Shown: positions 31,867 to 41,699 of the stretch, piece by piece
How the letters are laid out: each line of letters opens with the position of its first letter
How positions within the stretch are numbered: the first letter of the stretch is position 1
Source: Rhodospirillales bacterium
GTDB lineage: Bacteria; Pseudomonadota; Alphaproteobacteria; Rhodospirillales; Defluviicoccaceae
Assembly (NCBI GenBank): GCA_016712595.1
Contig: JADJQT010000001.1
Coordinates: 1,547,501-1,611,500 of the forward strand
DNA length: 64,000 nt
Reading direction: 5' to 3'
Program-made: the position numbers and the translations under genes
The notes under the pieces: generated by a model
Database searches by the model: none
Told to the model about the DNA's origin: nothing
The model's input: only the letters and a program-made list of their open reading frames with translations

Positions 31867-34800
31867 ATGCCGCTGAACGACCTGACCGCCTTCCCCGCCA
31901 TCGTCTCGGTTATTCCCAAGAGCGGTGTGCAGTTTTTGGATTTCGGCTTTTCAATCGCGAAATCCAGCCCGGTGCCAAAGGACTGGGGGTTCTATGACGA
32001 TCCCAAGGCCGCGGCCAGACCTACGGGAGCCGGCGACGAGGCCGCCCCGATCGTCGTTCGCCGCGGCGATGTCGACTCTGGCTTGGTCGAGACCTATGCG
32101 ATCGATCACAAACGCATCTTTGAAGCCTTCGATCGCGTGTGGATGCCGTTCCCACTGTTCCGCGAGGAACTCGGGGGTGGTTATTTCCGCGGGCCGACGA
32201 ACTGGGCGCGCGCCTATCTCGTCCGCCTCGACGCACCGGACGACGACGGCAACGACATTCGGCTAATTCTCGCGCTCGATACCGACCTTATCGACTTCGT
32301 CGAGGACGAGGCCTATCTCGCGCCTTCTCCGCACGATACGACAAACGGCCGATCGTTCTCGCTGCCGTCCCCTCAGGACCCGACCGACTGGTTCCTGCGC
32401 GAGCCGTGGGTGAAGGAGTGGTGCCTCGACGTCTTCAAGGAGATGATCGAAGCTGAAGACCGGCGGCGCAGCGGCTCCCGGCACGCCCGCCCGCTGACGC
32501 TCGACGAGCTGCGCGAGCGGATGGAAGGGCCGCATGAATACCTCGCCCGATACCAGGCCTTCATCGAGCTGATCTTCGGCCTCGATATCCTGCCCAAATT
32601 CGTCCTTGTCGACCGGATCACCGAGCCGCGACCGGCGCCGATCGACGTCGACATCGTGATCGACCTCGGCAACTCGCGGACCTGCGGCCTTCTGATTGAA
32701 GCCCAGCCCGATCAGCTCGGAGCGGACATCACCCAGGCGGTCAAGCTGCAGTTACGCGATCTCAGCCGGCCCGAACTTGTCTACAGCGATCCGTTCGATA
32801 GCCGGATCGAGTTCAGCCGCGCGACGTTCGGGCGCGATCATCTCTCGCTGCGCAGCGGCCGTGCCGAGGCGTTTTCGTGGCCGACGATCGTCAGGGTCGG
32901 GCCCGAGGCGGTGCGCCTCGCCAGCCTGCGCCGCGGCAGCGAGGGCTCGACCGGCCTGTCCGGGCCGAAGCGTTACCTGTGGGACGACGATCCGCGCCGC
33001 GACAGCTGGCGGTTCAACAGCCCGATGGCGCACGGCGAGCAGAGCGGACTCGCCACCGGTGTTGCCTTCACGACGCTGGTTAACGACATCGGAGACGCGA
33101 TTCACCAGATCCCCCAGGCGACGCCGGCGCACGATGAGGCGTGGTTTCCCTCCATCCGCGCGCTCTATTCTCGGCGCAACATGATGGCGTTCACGCTTGC
33201 CGAGATCTTCTACCAGGCGATCGGCATGATGAACGCGCCGGCGCACCGGCTGAGGCGGCGCAATGCCGATCTGCCGCGGCGTCTGCGGCGGATCATCATG
33301 ACCATCCCGACGGCGATGCCTCTCGCCGAGCGGCAGATCATGCAGCGCCAGGCCGAGATCGCCCGCGACCTCGTCTACCTGTGCATCGGCGCCGCCGCGG
33401 CACAGCCGGCTGCGGACGGGGCGTCGGCCGCGACGCTGCTCACCCATGCGGATACGCCCCTGCCCGACGTGGTGCTCAAATGGGATGAGGCCAGCGCCAC
33501 CCAGGCGGTCTTTCTCTACAGCCAGATCGCGCTGCACTACTCCGGCGACGCGCGCGCCTTCTTCAACGTCCTGCGTCATCCGCTGAACCGGGCCGACGGC
33601 GCGAGCGACGCCTTTCGCCTCGCGACGCTCGATGTCGGTGGCGGCACCACGGACCTCGTCGTGACGTCCTTCCGCGTCGAGGGCCAGGGGGCGAACGTAA
33701 CGCTGTTTCCCCGCCAGGAATTCCGCGAGGGCTTCAATCTTGCCGGAGACGATGCCGTCTTTCGCGTGGTGCGCGAGCACGTCGTCGAGCCGATCCGCCG
33801 GGCGCTTGGCGCTGCGGGTCTCGGCGATCGTACCGACTATCTGCTCAACCGCTTGTTCGGTGGCGATCGCGGCGACATGACCGTCATCGAGCAGCTCCGC
33901 CGCCAGCAGTTCGCAGCCCAGATCGCGGCGCCGATCGCCATCGGCATGCTGGCCGCTTACGAATCCTACGATCCGCTGGCACCGATGCCGGCGACCAGCC
34001 GGCCGTTCGCCGCGTTCTTCGACGGCACGGCGCTCGCCAACGAGACGGTCGTCACCTACGTCAATCAGGAAGCGGACAAGCTGGGTGCGACAGGCTTCGA
34101 GCTGCAAAAGATGGTGTTTCCGATCGATTTCGCCGAGATCGATCGAACGGTGCGCAGTGTCTTCCTTGAGATGCTGCAATCGCTGGGCGAGGTCGTCTGG
34201 CGTTGCCAGACGGACGTGCTGCTGCTCTCTGGCCGGCCATCGCGACTACCGGCTGTCTGCGATATCCTGCGCGAAACCTGCGCATTGCCGCCGCACCGCA
34301 TCATCCCGCTGCACACGTTCCGCGTCGGCCAGTGGTATCCGTTCCGCGATTATCAGGCGTTGATCTCCGATCCGAAAACGACCGCCTCGGTGGGGGCAAT
34401 GCTCTGCCTGCTCGGCGAGGGCCAGCTGCAGAACTTCAACTTCCGCGCCGATGAGCTGAAGCCGCAGTCGACCGCGCGGTTCTTCGGCAAACTGTCCGGT
34501 AATAACCGGCTGCTGAAGGACGACGAATACTACGAGGGACTCGATCTCGACGATCGCGAATACGAGCTGCCCGAGAAGGAATTCGATTTTCGCGGACCGA
34601 TGCCGCTCGGCTTCCGCCAGTTTCCGGTCGACTGGTGGCCGGGCACGCGGCTTTACAGCCTCGATTACGCCAGCCCGGAACTGGCTCCCAAGCTCAATGC
34701 CCGTACGCCGCTCAAGATCCGCCTGAAGCGCAACACCCGCGAGGTCAAGGATATCATCGATTCCTTCGTCCTGTCGCGAATCGAGGATCGGGACGGGCGC

Positions 34801-34893
34801 AGCCTGCCAAATAACAACTTGCGGCTGCGACTGCAGACGATAGACAATCAGCGCGGATATTGGCTTGATACCGGTATCCTGCTCGACAAGTGA
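31867..34893 (+). CDS. srfB: SrfB-like protein with actin/Hsp70-type ATPase core
   Basis: A 1008-aa soluble protein of the SrfB virulence-factor family. An N-terminal ~250-residue family-specific region precedes an actin/Hsp70-like nucleotide fold. The phosphate-1 loop is VIDLGNSRTCGLLIE (about 264-278) and the phosphate-2 loop is LDVGGGTTDLVVTSF (about 587-601); TDVLLLSGRPSRLPAV resembles the adenosine motif. No signal peptide or membrane helix, so it is cytoplasmic. It is probably the ATP-driven partner of the GTPase encoded next, whose gene starts within 15 bp. The name derives from Salmonella SsrB-regulated factors; the reaction product or client is unknown. Confidence 0.85.
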   Translation: MPLNDLTAFPAIVSVIPKSGVQFLDFGFSIAKSSPVPKDWGFYDDPKAAARPTGAGDEAAPIVVRRGDVDSGLVETYAIDHKRIFEAFDRVWMPFPLFREELGGGYFRGPTNWARAYLVRLDAPDDDGNDIRLILALDTDLIDFVEDEAYLAPSPHDTTNGRSFSLPSPQDPTDWFLREPWVKEWCLDVFKEMIEAEDRRRSGSRHARPLTLDELRERMEGPHEYLARYQAFIELIFGLDILPKFVLVDRITEPRPAPIDVDIVIDLGNSRTCGLLIEAQPDQLGADITQAVKLQLRDLSRPELVYSDPFDSRIEFSRATFGRDHLSLRSGRAEAFSWPTIVRVGPEAVRLASLRRGSEGSTGLSGPKRYLWDDDPRRDSWRFNSPMAHGEQSGLATGVAFTTLVNDIGDAIHQIPQATPAHDEAWFPSIRALYSRRNMMAFTLAEIFYQAIGMMNAPAHRLRRRNADLPRRLRRIIMTIPTAMPLAERQIMQRQAEIARDLVYLCIGAAAAQPAADGASAATLLTHADTPLPDVVLKWDEASATQAVFLYSQIALHYSGDARAFFNVLRHPLNRADGASDAFRLATLDVGGGTTDLVVTSFRVEGQGANVTLFPRQEFREGFNLAGDDAVFRVVREHVVEPIRRALGAAGLGDRTDYLLNRLFGGDRGDMTVIEQLRRQQFAAQIAAPIAIGMLAAYESYDPLAPMPATSRPFAAFFDGTALANETVVTYVNQEADKLGATGFELQKMVFPIDFAEIDRTVRSVFLEMLQSLGEVVWRCQTDVLLLSGRPSRLPAVCDILRETCALPPHRIIPLHTFRVGQWYPFRDYQALISDPKTTASVGAMLCLLGEGQLQNFNFRADELKPQSTARFFGKLSGNNRLLKDDEYYEGLDLDDREYELPEKEFDFRGPMPLGFRQFPVDWWPGTRLYSLDYASPELAPKLNARTPLKIRLKRNTREVKDIIDSFVLSRIEDRDGRSLPNNNLRLRLQTIDNQRGYWLDTGILLDK

Positions 34894-34907
34894 GGGAAGG
34901 GGACGAG

Positions 34908-37625
34908 GTGAGTGAGTCCGGAGCGGAGCTGATCGCCGCCGCCAAGCGCCTCGCCGCCGGTGGCGCGAGCGCGCGATTGTGGATCGACGAGGTGCGCAGG
35001 AGCGCCGTTGGCGTCGCCAACGAGGCGCACGGGCTGACCTCGGGCGCGCGCAGAGCGGAGAACCTTGCCCGGAAGCTCCAGGGCGCGGCCGGGCGCCGCA
35101 ACTGCGTCGGCGTCTTCGGGCCGAGCCAGGCGGGCAAGTCGTACCTGGTCTCCGCCCTCGCCCGCCGGCCGACGACCCCGCTGACCGCCGATTTCGCCGG
35201 GCAGCACAAGGATTTCCTGACCGAGATCAATCCGCCGGGCGATCGCGAGTCGACGGGCCTCGTGACCCGGTTTACCGCGCACAAGGATCCGGTCGATCCC
35301 GCCCACCCGGTGGAGCTGCGGCTGCTGAGCGAGACCGATCTGGTCAAGATCCTCGCCAACAGCTTTTATTCCGATTTTGATCCTAACAACATGACCTTCA
35401 AACTGCCGGACGAGGCGGCGATCCGCGAGGCACTGGTGGCCGCCGAGGCCGCCGCGGAGGGGCAACCGGCGGCGACCCACCTCGACGAGATCACCCTTTT
35501 CGACCTTGGCGAATACTTCCAGCGCAATTTCAGCGCGCGCATCGAGGCGCTTGACCGGGTCGGTTTCTGGGATGGGCTGATCGCCACCGCCGGCCGGCTG
35601 CCACTGGAACAGCGGGCCCGGCTCTATGCGATGCTATGGGGTGGCATCGAGGCGTTCACCCACCTGTTCGTCGATCTCGCCCGCGCGCTGGCGCAGCTCG
35701 ATTTCGCCCACGAGGCCCGCGCCGAACTCAACGCCCTGGTCCCGCGCGACGCCAGCATTATCGATGTCGCCATCCTCAGCCAGCTTGGCTCGCCTGCGGA
35801 CAAGGCAGACACCATCAGCGTGCTGCCTTTGGCCAACGGCGCACAAGGGGCGGCGGTGGCGATGCCACGGGCGTTGCTGACGGCACTGGTTGCCGAGATC
35901 AAGATCGTCATGACCGAGCGTCCCTGGCCGTTCTTCGCCCATACGGACCTGCTCGACTTTCCCGGCGCGCGCTCGCGCCTGAAGCTGACGCATCTTCCCG
36001 ACGATGCGCAGGAACGAAGCGCGCAAGTTCGCGAGCTCTTGCTGCGCGGCAAGATCGCCTATCTTTTCCAGCGCTTCACCGAGGAGCGCGAGCTCACGGC
36101 GATGCTTTTGTGCATGCCGCCCAGCGTCGCTGAGGTCAAGGACCTTGCCGGCATGGTCAAGAGCTGGATTGACCTTACGCACGGAGCGTCGCCGAAGCAG
36201 CGCGCGCAGGTGAGCAACGCCCTGTTCCTCGTCCTCACCAAGTTCGACCTGGAGTTCCTCGAGAAAGGTGGCGAGACCGCGGACTCGCGCAAGGGTAAGT
36301 GGGACCGGCGGCTTCACGCATCGCTGATCGAGCTTTACGGCAAGGATGAATGGGTCGGCAATTGGGATGGGCGGCCATTCGCCAACGCCCTGTTCCTGCG
36401 CAATCCCGGGATGAAACAGCAGCACCTGATGGACTATGCCGAGATCACCAAGCAGGCCGACGGCAGCGAGAGGCTGGTCGAGCGCGGGCCGGCGGCGGTC
36501 AGCGGTGCCCTGATCGCCGAATATCAGCGGGCGTTCATCGGCTCGGAGCTGGTGCAGCGGCACTTCGCGCTGCCGGAGGAAACCTGGGCGGCGGCGTTTG
36601 AGCCGAACGACGGCGGCGTCGGGTTTCTCGTAAGGCGGCTGTCCGAGGTCCTCGACCCCGACTTGAAGCAGCGCCAGGTCGGCGAGCGGCTGCGCGAGCA
36701 GGCGCGGGAACTCGAAGACAGCCTGCGCCGCTTCTACCATGCGGACGACGACGCCTCGCGGCGGGAAAAGGAGCAGGCGCTGACTGATCTGCGCCGCCAG
36801 CTTTTCGCCGCCGTGCGCGGGCGCAAGTTCCAGAGCTTCGCTCACCTCATGGATTGCCTGTTGGTCCGCGAGCGCGACGCGCGCGAACTTTTCCTCAATG
36901 TCGCGGCGTTGCGGGTTGCCGAGCCGCCGCCATCGTCGCCGGCGGCGGACGAAAGCGATCCGTGGGCGGACGACCCGTGGGCCGCTTCTCCTGAGGCGGC
37001 GGCATCAGCGCCGCCGCCACCGAGCGTGGACCGCCCGGCTCTCTTCGCCATGCAGGTGATGAACCATTGGACCGAGGGAGTAAGACGGCTGTCGCAGAAC
37101 ACCCAGAAGACGCAGGCACTCGCCATCGACGCACGGCTGATTGATGATCTGGTCCAGGAGATGATCGTCGGTGCTCACCGCCTCGCGATCACCGACGCGA
37201 TCGCCCGCGGCGTGCGGGCGCACGTGCAGTCGGCCAACGTGCGCTGGGACGACGTCGCCGATCGCGCCGGTTGCATTGCCGCGGCGGTGATCAACGATTA
37301 CGTCTCTTACCTCGGGTTCGGCGACATGCCGGCGGATAAGCGGCCGGGCTTTCCGGAACCGCCGAAGGAGGCGACGCGGGCGATTTTCGCCGCACCACCG
37401 GCCGCGAGCGGAAACGGCACACCGACGCTGGGACCCGCCCGGTTGCCGCTCGAGCAGGCGCTGTTCCTCGACTGGGGCGTGGCATTGCGCCAGCTCGGGC
37501 TGGATAATACCAGCTTTGCCGGTGGTCGCGAGATCGACGAGGCGCACAACCGTCAGCTCGGCGAGATCCTCGAGACGATCGCCATCGCGCCGCTGGTGAA
37601 TCGGGCCGTGGCCGCGCAGCGGTGA
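34908..37625 (+). CDS. srfC: SrfC-like dynamin-type GTPase
   Basis: About 905 aa. A GTPase signature is visible: P-loop FGPSQAGKSYL near residue 69, switch-II-like LLDFPGARSR near 346 and the base-specificity motif LTKFDLEF near 443. The 275-residue span between G1 and G3 holds a large insertion. The C-terminal half is long helical sequence with an acidic DPWADDPWAAS linker, as expected of dynamin-like or SrfC proteins. The GTG at 34908 has AGGGAAGGGG before it. An alternative GTG at 34890 overlaps the srfB stop as GTGA. It is cytoplasmic or membrane-associated and most likely works with the SrfB-like ATPase. Confidence 0.83.
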   Translation: MSESGAELIAAAKRLAAGGASARLWIDEVRRSAVGVANEAHGLTSGARRAENLARKLQGAAGRRNCVGVFGPSQAGKSYLVSALARRPTTPLTADFAGQHKDFLTEINPPGDRESTGLVTRFTAHKDPVDPAHPVELRLLSETDLVKILANSFYSDFDPNNMTFKLPDEAAIREALVAAEAAAEGQPAATHLDEITLFDLGEYFQRNFSARIEALDRVGFWDGLIATAGRLPLEQRARLYAMLWGGIEAFTHLFVDLARALAQLDFAHEARAELNALVPRDASIIDVAILSQLGSPADKADTISVLPLANGAQGAAVAMPRALLTALVAEIKIVMTERPWPFFAHTDLLDFPGARSRLKLTHLPDDAQERSAQVRELLLRGKIAYLFQRFTEERELTAMLLCMPPSVAEVKDLAGMVKSWIDLTHGASPKQRAQVSNALFLVLTKFDLEFLEKGGETADSRKGKWDRRLHASLIELYGKDEWVGNWDGRPFANALFLRNPGMKQQHLMDYAEITKQADGSERLVERGPAAVSGALIAEYQRAFIGSELVQRHFALPEETWAAAFEPNDGGVGFLVRRLSEVLDPDLKQRQVGERLREQARELEDSLRRFYHADDDASRREKEQALTDLRRQLFAAVRGRKFQSFAHLMDCLLVRERDARELFLNVAALRVAEPPPSSPAADESDPWADDPWAASPEAAASAPPPPSVDRPALFAMQVMNHWTEGVRRLSQNTQKTQALAIDARLIDDLVQEMIVGAHRLAITDAIARGVRAHVQSANVRWDDVADRAGCIAAAVINDYVSYLGFGDMPADKRPGFPEPPKEATRAIFAAPPAASGNGTPTLGPARLPLEQALFLDWGVALRQLGLDNTSFAGGREIDEAHNRQLGEILETIAIAPLVNRAVAAQR

Positions 37626-37680
37626 AATCGACCAGTGACTGACCGCGCAACGGTAAGGTCGGCAACGATCCGCGCAGCGG
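37612..37680. repeat. Three CCGCGCARCGG repeats at the srfC 3' end
   Basis: Copies lie at 37612-37622, 37643-37653 and 37670-37680, spaced 31 and 27 bp, straddling the srfC stop. The first and last can fold as CCGC-GCA-GCGG mini-hairpins. They could mark an mRNA-processing or protein-binding site inside the operon. Confidence 0.55.
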
Positions 37681-37724
37681 TATAAGGGACGCACGAAACG
37701 CAACAATGAGGCATGGGAGGATTG

Positions 37725-38927
37725 ATGCCCGCACGCGCGACGCAGCCAGCCGGATATCCCGCCGGCCAGGCGCAAATCCAGGTCGTCGATGCCGGCGAGG
37801 TCGATACCGACAGTCTTGAGCTGTGCTGTTCCGGCATGCAGGGGGCGGTTGAAAAGCATCTCGATCCGCGATTGACCGACGATGTCTGGACGACGGCGCT
37901 CGCATGGTTTCGCCCGGCCAATCCGCATTGCGAAGGCCCGGTGCTGCTGTTCGATCTTGATGCCTCGGTGACGGGGCACCTGCGGCCGCATGCGCCCTAC
38001 ATATTGCGCCTGCGTGATGGACGCGGGCTGAAGCGGGACGAGCGCTTGACCTGGATCGCTATCCGCCTGCCGTCGCGGGCGCCGCGCGGCTACGTCGCTC
38101 CCGCGGGTCCGAAGTCGCCGTCCCCATCCGAGCCCCTTCCGGCGGACGTGCCTCCTGCCGTCGCCAAGACCGAGGCCAGCGAGCAGGAGGCGGCGCGGTC
38201 GGTGAATGGCCGTGGTGATGCGGCGACTGATGCCGATCGCGCTCGCCAGGAAGCGGAGGCGCGCCAGCGCGAGGAAACCGCCGTGCGCCAGCGCGAGCAA
38301 AAGGCAGAACGGCAAAGCGAGGACGCCGCGCGCCGGCAACGCGAGACGGAGACGCAAGAGACGCCGAGGAACGGCAAGCCGAGCGGGGGTCGCGCACTGG
38401 CCTATGCCGGCCTCGCGGCGCTGGTGCTGGCGGCGGCCGGTGCGGGGGTCTGGTTCTCTAAGGATCGGCTGTTCGGCCCGTCGACGCCGGCGCCCGTCGT
38501 CGCGCCGGCAACACCGACGAACCTCGAGGGCGCGCGACAGTTTCTTGCCGGCAATCCGGGCGCGGACGAGAGTTACGGGCTGGCGCAGACATTCCGCCAA
38601 GCCAAACAGCTCGATGGCGCCTTTCTCCTGCTGCGCAATGCCGCCGGCAAGGGTAATGCCGCCGCCGCTCTGGAACTCGGCGAAATGTACGACCCCGAGA
38701 CCTATTCACCGGAAACGAGCCCGCTGCCGGCACCGAACCCGGCGCAGGCGGCGGACTGGTATCGGCAGGCGGCGGAAGCCGGGATCGCCGAGGCCCAGTA
38801 TCGATACGGCATGCTGCTCAAGAGCGGCCGAACCCAGGAGCCGAACGGTCCCGAACTCGGGGTCATCTGGCTGCAGAAAGCGGCAGATCAGGGGCTGGAC
38901 AAGGCAAAAGAGGCGCTGGAGAAGTGA
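37725..38927 (+). CDS. Transmembrane Sel1-repeat protein
   Basis: About 400 aa. The N-terminal ~105 residues form a compact cytoplasmic domain of unknown type (IQVVDAGEVDTDSLELCCSG, VLLFDLDASVTGHLRPHAPY). A highly charged RQREE coiled-coil-like linker, one transmembrane helix (about 224-244) and C-terminal Sel1/TPR-like repeats follow (AAALELGEMYDPETY, AADWYRQAAEAGIAEAQYRYG, VIWLQKAADQGLDKA). Sel1 repeats usually bind partner proteins. The ATG at 37725 has GGGAGG about 6 nt upstream; an ATG at 37713 is within that site. Topology mirrors the two membrane proteins that open the operon. Confidence 0.75.
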   Translation: MPARATQPAGYPAGQAQIQVVDAGEVDTDSLELCCSGMQGAVEKHLDPRLTDDVWTTALAWFRPANPHCEGPVLLFDLDASVTGHLRPHAPYILRLRDGRGLKRDERLTWIAIRLPSRAPRGYVAPAGPKSPSPSEPLPADVPPAVAKTEASEQEAARSVNGRGDAATDADRARQEAEARQREETAVRQREQKAERQSEDAARRQRETETQETPRNGKPSGGRALAYAGLAALVLAAAGAGVWFSKDRLFGPSTPAPVVAPATPTNLEGARQFLAGNPGADESYGLAQTFRQAKQLDGAFLLLRNAAGKGNAAAALELGEMYDPETYSPETSPLPAPNPAQAADWYRQAAEAGIAEAQYRYGMLLKSGRTQEPNGPELGVIWLQKAADQGLDKAKEALEK

Positions 38928-38938
38928 GGTCCTGCACG

Positions 38939-40945
38939 ATGAACCGTTTCACCGGCCCCGCAACCGCGCGCGCCGTGGCCGCGATACTGGTCCTTCTCTT
39001 CACCGCCAGCATCGCGGGCGTTATCGCCATCGCCGGTCCGGCAATGGCGGATGCCGCACGCAGGCCTCTGTTGATCGAAGGGAAAACAAGTCTCTACCAA
39101 CGGGTGTTGACCCGGCCCGGCGCCACCTTGACTGCAAAGCCGGGGGCGGGGAGCGGCGGTACGGAACTCGCGCCGATGACACTGCTGTTCGTCTACGGGC
39201 GGCAGTCGGCCGCCGGCATCGACTATCTCGAGGTGGGATCGAACAGTGAAGGAAAGATCACGGGCTTCGTTTCAGCGGCGGATACGATTCCCTGGAAGCA
39301 CAGCCTCGTCCTCGCGTTCACCAATCCCGCCAACCGCGATCGTGTGCTGTTCTACAAGGATCGCGGGGCGCTTGTCGGTGAACTGAATTCCGATGCGCTG
39401 ATTGCCGACGCCGACACGGCGCGCCGGGACATTGCCGCCGGATCGCTGCCGGCCGACAGCCCGGTGATCTCGATCGAGCCCGAGACGTTCGTCGATTTGC
39501 AAAAGCAGTTCTATCTGCTGCCGATTCTCGATGCGAGCACGACCATGCTGAAGTCGGGCTTCAAGGTGCGCACGGTTCAGATCGCCTCGGTCACCAAGGA
39601 GAAGGGCGAGGACAAGCTGAACAGCGTCGGTCAGCGCAGCAACCCACAGGCGGATCTTGCCAAGTTCAATTCCGGCATCGTTTTCGTTATCGACGCCAGT
39701 GCTTCGATGCAACCGTCCATCGACGAAACACGGGCGGTGATGGACGAGGTCTACCGCGAGGTTGAAGCGGCGAAGCTCAACGACCGGGTCCGCTTCGGAC
39801 TGGTCGCCTATCGCGATGATCCGACCAAGGTCAAAGGTATCGGGTACCTCGTGCGCACGTTCGCCGATCCGACCAAGGTTAGCGACCACAAGCAATTCGC
39901 CGACGCGGTCAAGGACGTCGCCGCCTCGCAGGTTTCGACCCGCGCCTATGCCGAGGACGGATATGCCGGCGTCGTTGAGGCAATCCAGGGGCTCGACTGG
40001 TCCGGCTTCGGCGGCCGCTACCTGATCTTGATCACGGACGCGAGTTCGCGCGAGGGCAATTCGCCATTGTCGACGACAAGGCTTGGCACCGCTCAGGTCA
40101 ATCAGCTTGCCCAGGAGAACGGCATTGCCACCTATGTTCTCTACCTCGAGACCGAGGAGGGCAAGGCCGACCGGGCGACGGCGCGGGCGCAGTACGAACG
40201 GCTTGCCCGGTTCAATAACGGCAAGTCGCTGTACTTTCCGGTCGACGTCGTTGATCCCCAGGCGTTCAAGGCGCAGGTTCAAAAGCTGGCGCAGGCGCTC
40301 GTCGCCCAGGTCAAGGATGCCGGCAAGGCGCCGTTAGCCGCGCCAACCAAGGGCTCGGCGAAAGCGGGCGGCGACGCGATACTGGACGCGACGCAGGAGG
40401 TCGGACGGGCGATGCAGCTCGCCTATCTCGGCCGGGTCGAGGGCACGAAGGCGCCGCGCATGTTCGAGGCCTGGGCGTCCGACCGGGATTTCCGCCAGCC
40501 GGACGTGCCGGCGTTCAGCGTCCGCCTGCTGTTGACCAAGAACCAGTTGAGCGATCTGCAGGCAACGCTGCGCAAGGTGGTCGAGGCTGGCGAGAAGGGG
40601 CAGATCAATCCGTCCGATTTCTTCAATCAGCTGCGCAGCGCGGCGGCGGCGATGAGCCGAGATCCCAACAAGGTCGGCGAGGCCGGGGCGAAGAATCTTG
40701 AGGATACGGGGTTGATGGGCGAGTACCTAGAAGGCCTGCCCTATCAGAGCAAGATCATGGGGCTCGATCAGGATACCTGGGCGCGCATGGGCGTCGGCCA
40801 GCAGCAGGCGCTGATCGACGACGTCAAGTCGAAGATCGCGCTCTACCAGCGCTTTCACGACGATGTCGACCGTTGGGTGCAGCTCAATCCCGCGGGTGCG
40901 GCGGGTGACGCTGTCTATCCCGTTCCCCTCGACGTTCTGCCCTGA
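38939..40945 (+). CDS. Secreted vWA-domain protein, PpkA-tail-like
   Basis: About 668 aa with an N-terminal signal peptide or anchor (AVAAILVLLFTASIAGVIAIAGPAMADA). Residues ~40-130 look like an SH3-type beta module (LYQRVLTRPGATLTAKPG, LEVGSNSEGKITGFV). A vWA domain follows at about 245-430, with FVIDASASMQPSID (MIDAS DxSxS), FGLVAYRDD and ILITDASSREG. The C-terminal 200 residues are helical. The layout recalls the periplasmic half of the T6SS kinase PpkA, but no kinase domain is present; this comparison is from memory. The ATG is chosen over a GTG at 38924 that overlaps the Sel1 gene stop. Confidence 0.72.
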   Translation: MNRFTGPATARAVAAILVLLFTASIAGVIAIAGPAMADAARRPLLIEGKTSLYQRVLTRPGATLTAKPGAGSGGTELAPMTLLFVYGRQSAAGIDYLEVGSNSEGKITGFVSAADTIPWKHSLVLAFTNPANRDRVLFYKDRGALVGELNSDALIADADTARRDIAAGSLPADSPVISIEPETFVDLQKQFYLLPILDASTTMLKSGFKVRTVQIASVTKEKGEDKLNSVGQRSNPQADLAKFNSGIVFVIDASASMQPSIDETRAVMDEVYREVEAAKLNDRVRFGLVAYRDDPTKVKGIGYLVRTFADPTKVSDHKQFADAVKDVAASQVSTRAYAEDGYAGVVEAIQGLDWSGFGGRYLILITDASSREGNSPLSTTRLGTAQVNQLAQENGIATYVLYLETEEGKADRATARAQYERLARFNNGKSLYFPVDVVDPQAFKAQVQKLAQALVAQVKDAGKAPLAAPTKGSAKAGGDAILDATQEVGRAMQLAYLGRVEGTKAPRMFEAWASDRDFRQPDVPAFSVRLLLTKNQLSDLQATLRKVVEAGEKGQINPSDFFNQLRSAAAAMSRDPNKVGEAGAKNLEDTGLMGEYLEGLPYQSKIMGLDQDTWARMGVGQQQALIDDVKSKIALYQRFHDDVDRWVQLNPAGAAGDAVYPVPLDVLP

Positions 40946-40964
40946 GGGGAGGGGGAGGCGGCCC

Positions 40965-41699
40965 GTGGCGGTATCGGAAGTTCCGCCGGCCATCCTGCTC
41001 GAGGGGGTCGAGCGCGGGCGGGGTGCTGGTGGCGAGGTGTTCCGGCTGGTCATTGAGCGGCTGGCGATCGGCGACGGCGAACGCATCGCGCTGATCGGCC
41101 CCAGCGGCTGCGGCAAGAGCACCTGTCTTGATCTTCTGGCGATGACCTTGAAGCCGACGCGCGCCGCAACCTTTCGCGTGCACGTCAAAGGCGCGGGCGA
41201 GACCGATGTCGCCGCCCTGTGGGCGCGGGGTGCGCGGGCGGAGCTGACCTCGATGCGCGCGCGTCATTGCGGCATCGTGCTGCAGACCGGCGGTCTCCTG
41301 CCGTTCCTGAGCATCGAGGAGAACGTGCTGATCGGCCGCCGGCTGCTCGGGCAGGACATCCCCGGGCCGGTGCCGGATCTCCTGCGGTTTCTCGGCATCG
41401 CGCATCTGGCGCGGCGTAAGCCGGCGGCGGTTTCGCTCGGCGAACGCCAGCGCGCCGCGGTGGCGCGTGCGCTGGCGCACGGTCCGCGCATCGTGCTCGC
41501 CGACGAGCCGACGGCTTCGCTCGATCCGGCGAACGCGAGCAAGGTCATGGAACTGTTCGTTCACCTCGCCGCCGAACTGGCGGTGACGCTCATCGTCGTC
41601 TCACACGATCGCGCGGCTGTCGAGCGCATGCGCTTGCGGACGATCGCATGCGTCGTCGACGGCGCCACGACCCGCATCCGCGACGAGGCGCGGCCATGA
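40965..41699 (+). CDS. ABC transporter ATP-binding protein, TagT/LolD-like
   Basis: About 244 aa. Walker A GPSGCGKST (about 45-53), Q-loop VLQTGGLLPFLSIEENV, a divergent signature SLGERQRAAVARAL in place of LSGGQ, Walker B RIVLADEPTASLDP and the H-loop VVSHD. This is the class that powers LolCDE/MacB/FtsX-type mechanotransmission rather than classic import. The GTG at 40965 follows a very strong GGGGAGGGGGAGG ribosome site; an in-frame extension into the previous gene is rejected. It overlaps the permease gene by 4 bp. By gene order it would be the TagT counterpart of a TagQRST-like module. Confidence 0.85.
   Translation: MAVSEVPPAILLEGVERGRGAGGEVFRLVIERLAIGDGERIALIGPSGCGKSTCLDLLAMTLKPTRAATFRVHVKGAGETDVAALWARGARAELTSMRARHCGIVLQTGGLLPFLSIEENVLIGRRLLGQDIPGPVPDLLRFLGIAHLARRKPAAVSLGERQRAAVARALAHGPRIVLADEPTASLDPANASKVMELFVHLAAELAVTLIVVSHDRAAVERMRLRTIACVVDGATTRIRDEARP

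Noticed and set aside
31763..31876. Short ORF beginning MMRVRHTGAAAWPGAAAWP between srfA and srfB
   Set aside because: Overlaps both genes' ends, contains a simple tandem repeat and has no ribosome site; likely chance.
30090..31919. 609-codon minus-strand open frame opposite the SrfA-like gene
   Set aside because: Overlaps the vWA and SrfA coding regions; translation is Arg-rich with shadow repeats mirroring the DAQKP array.
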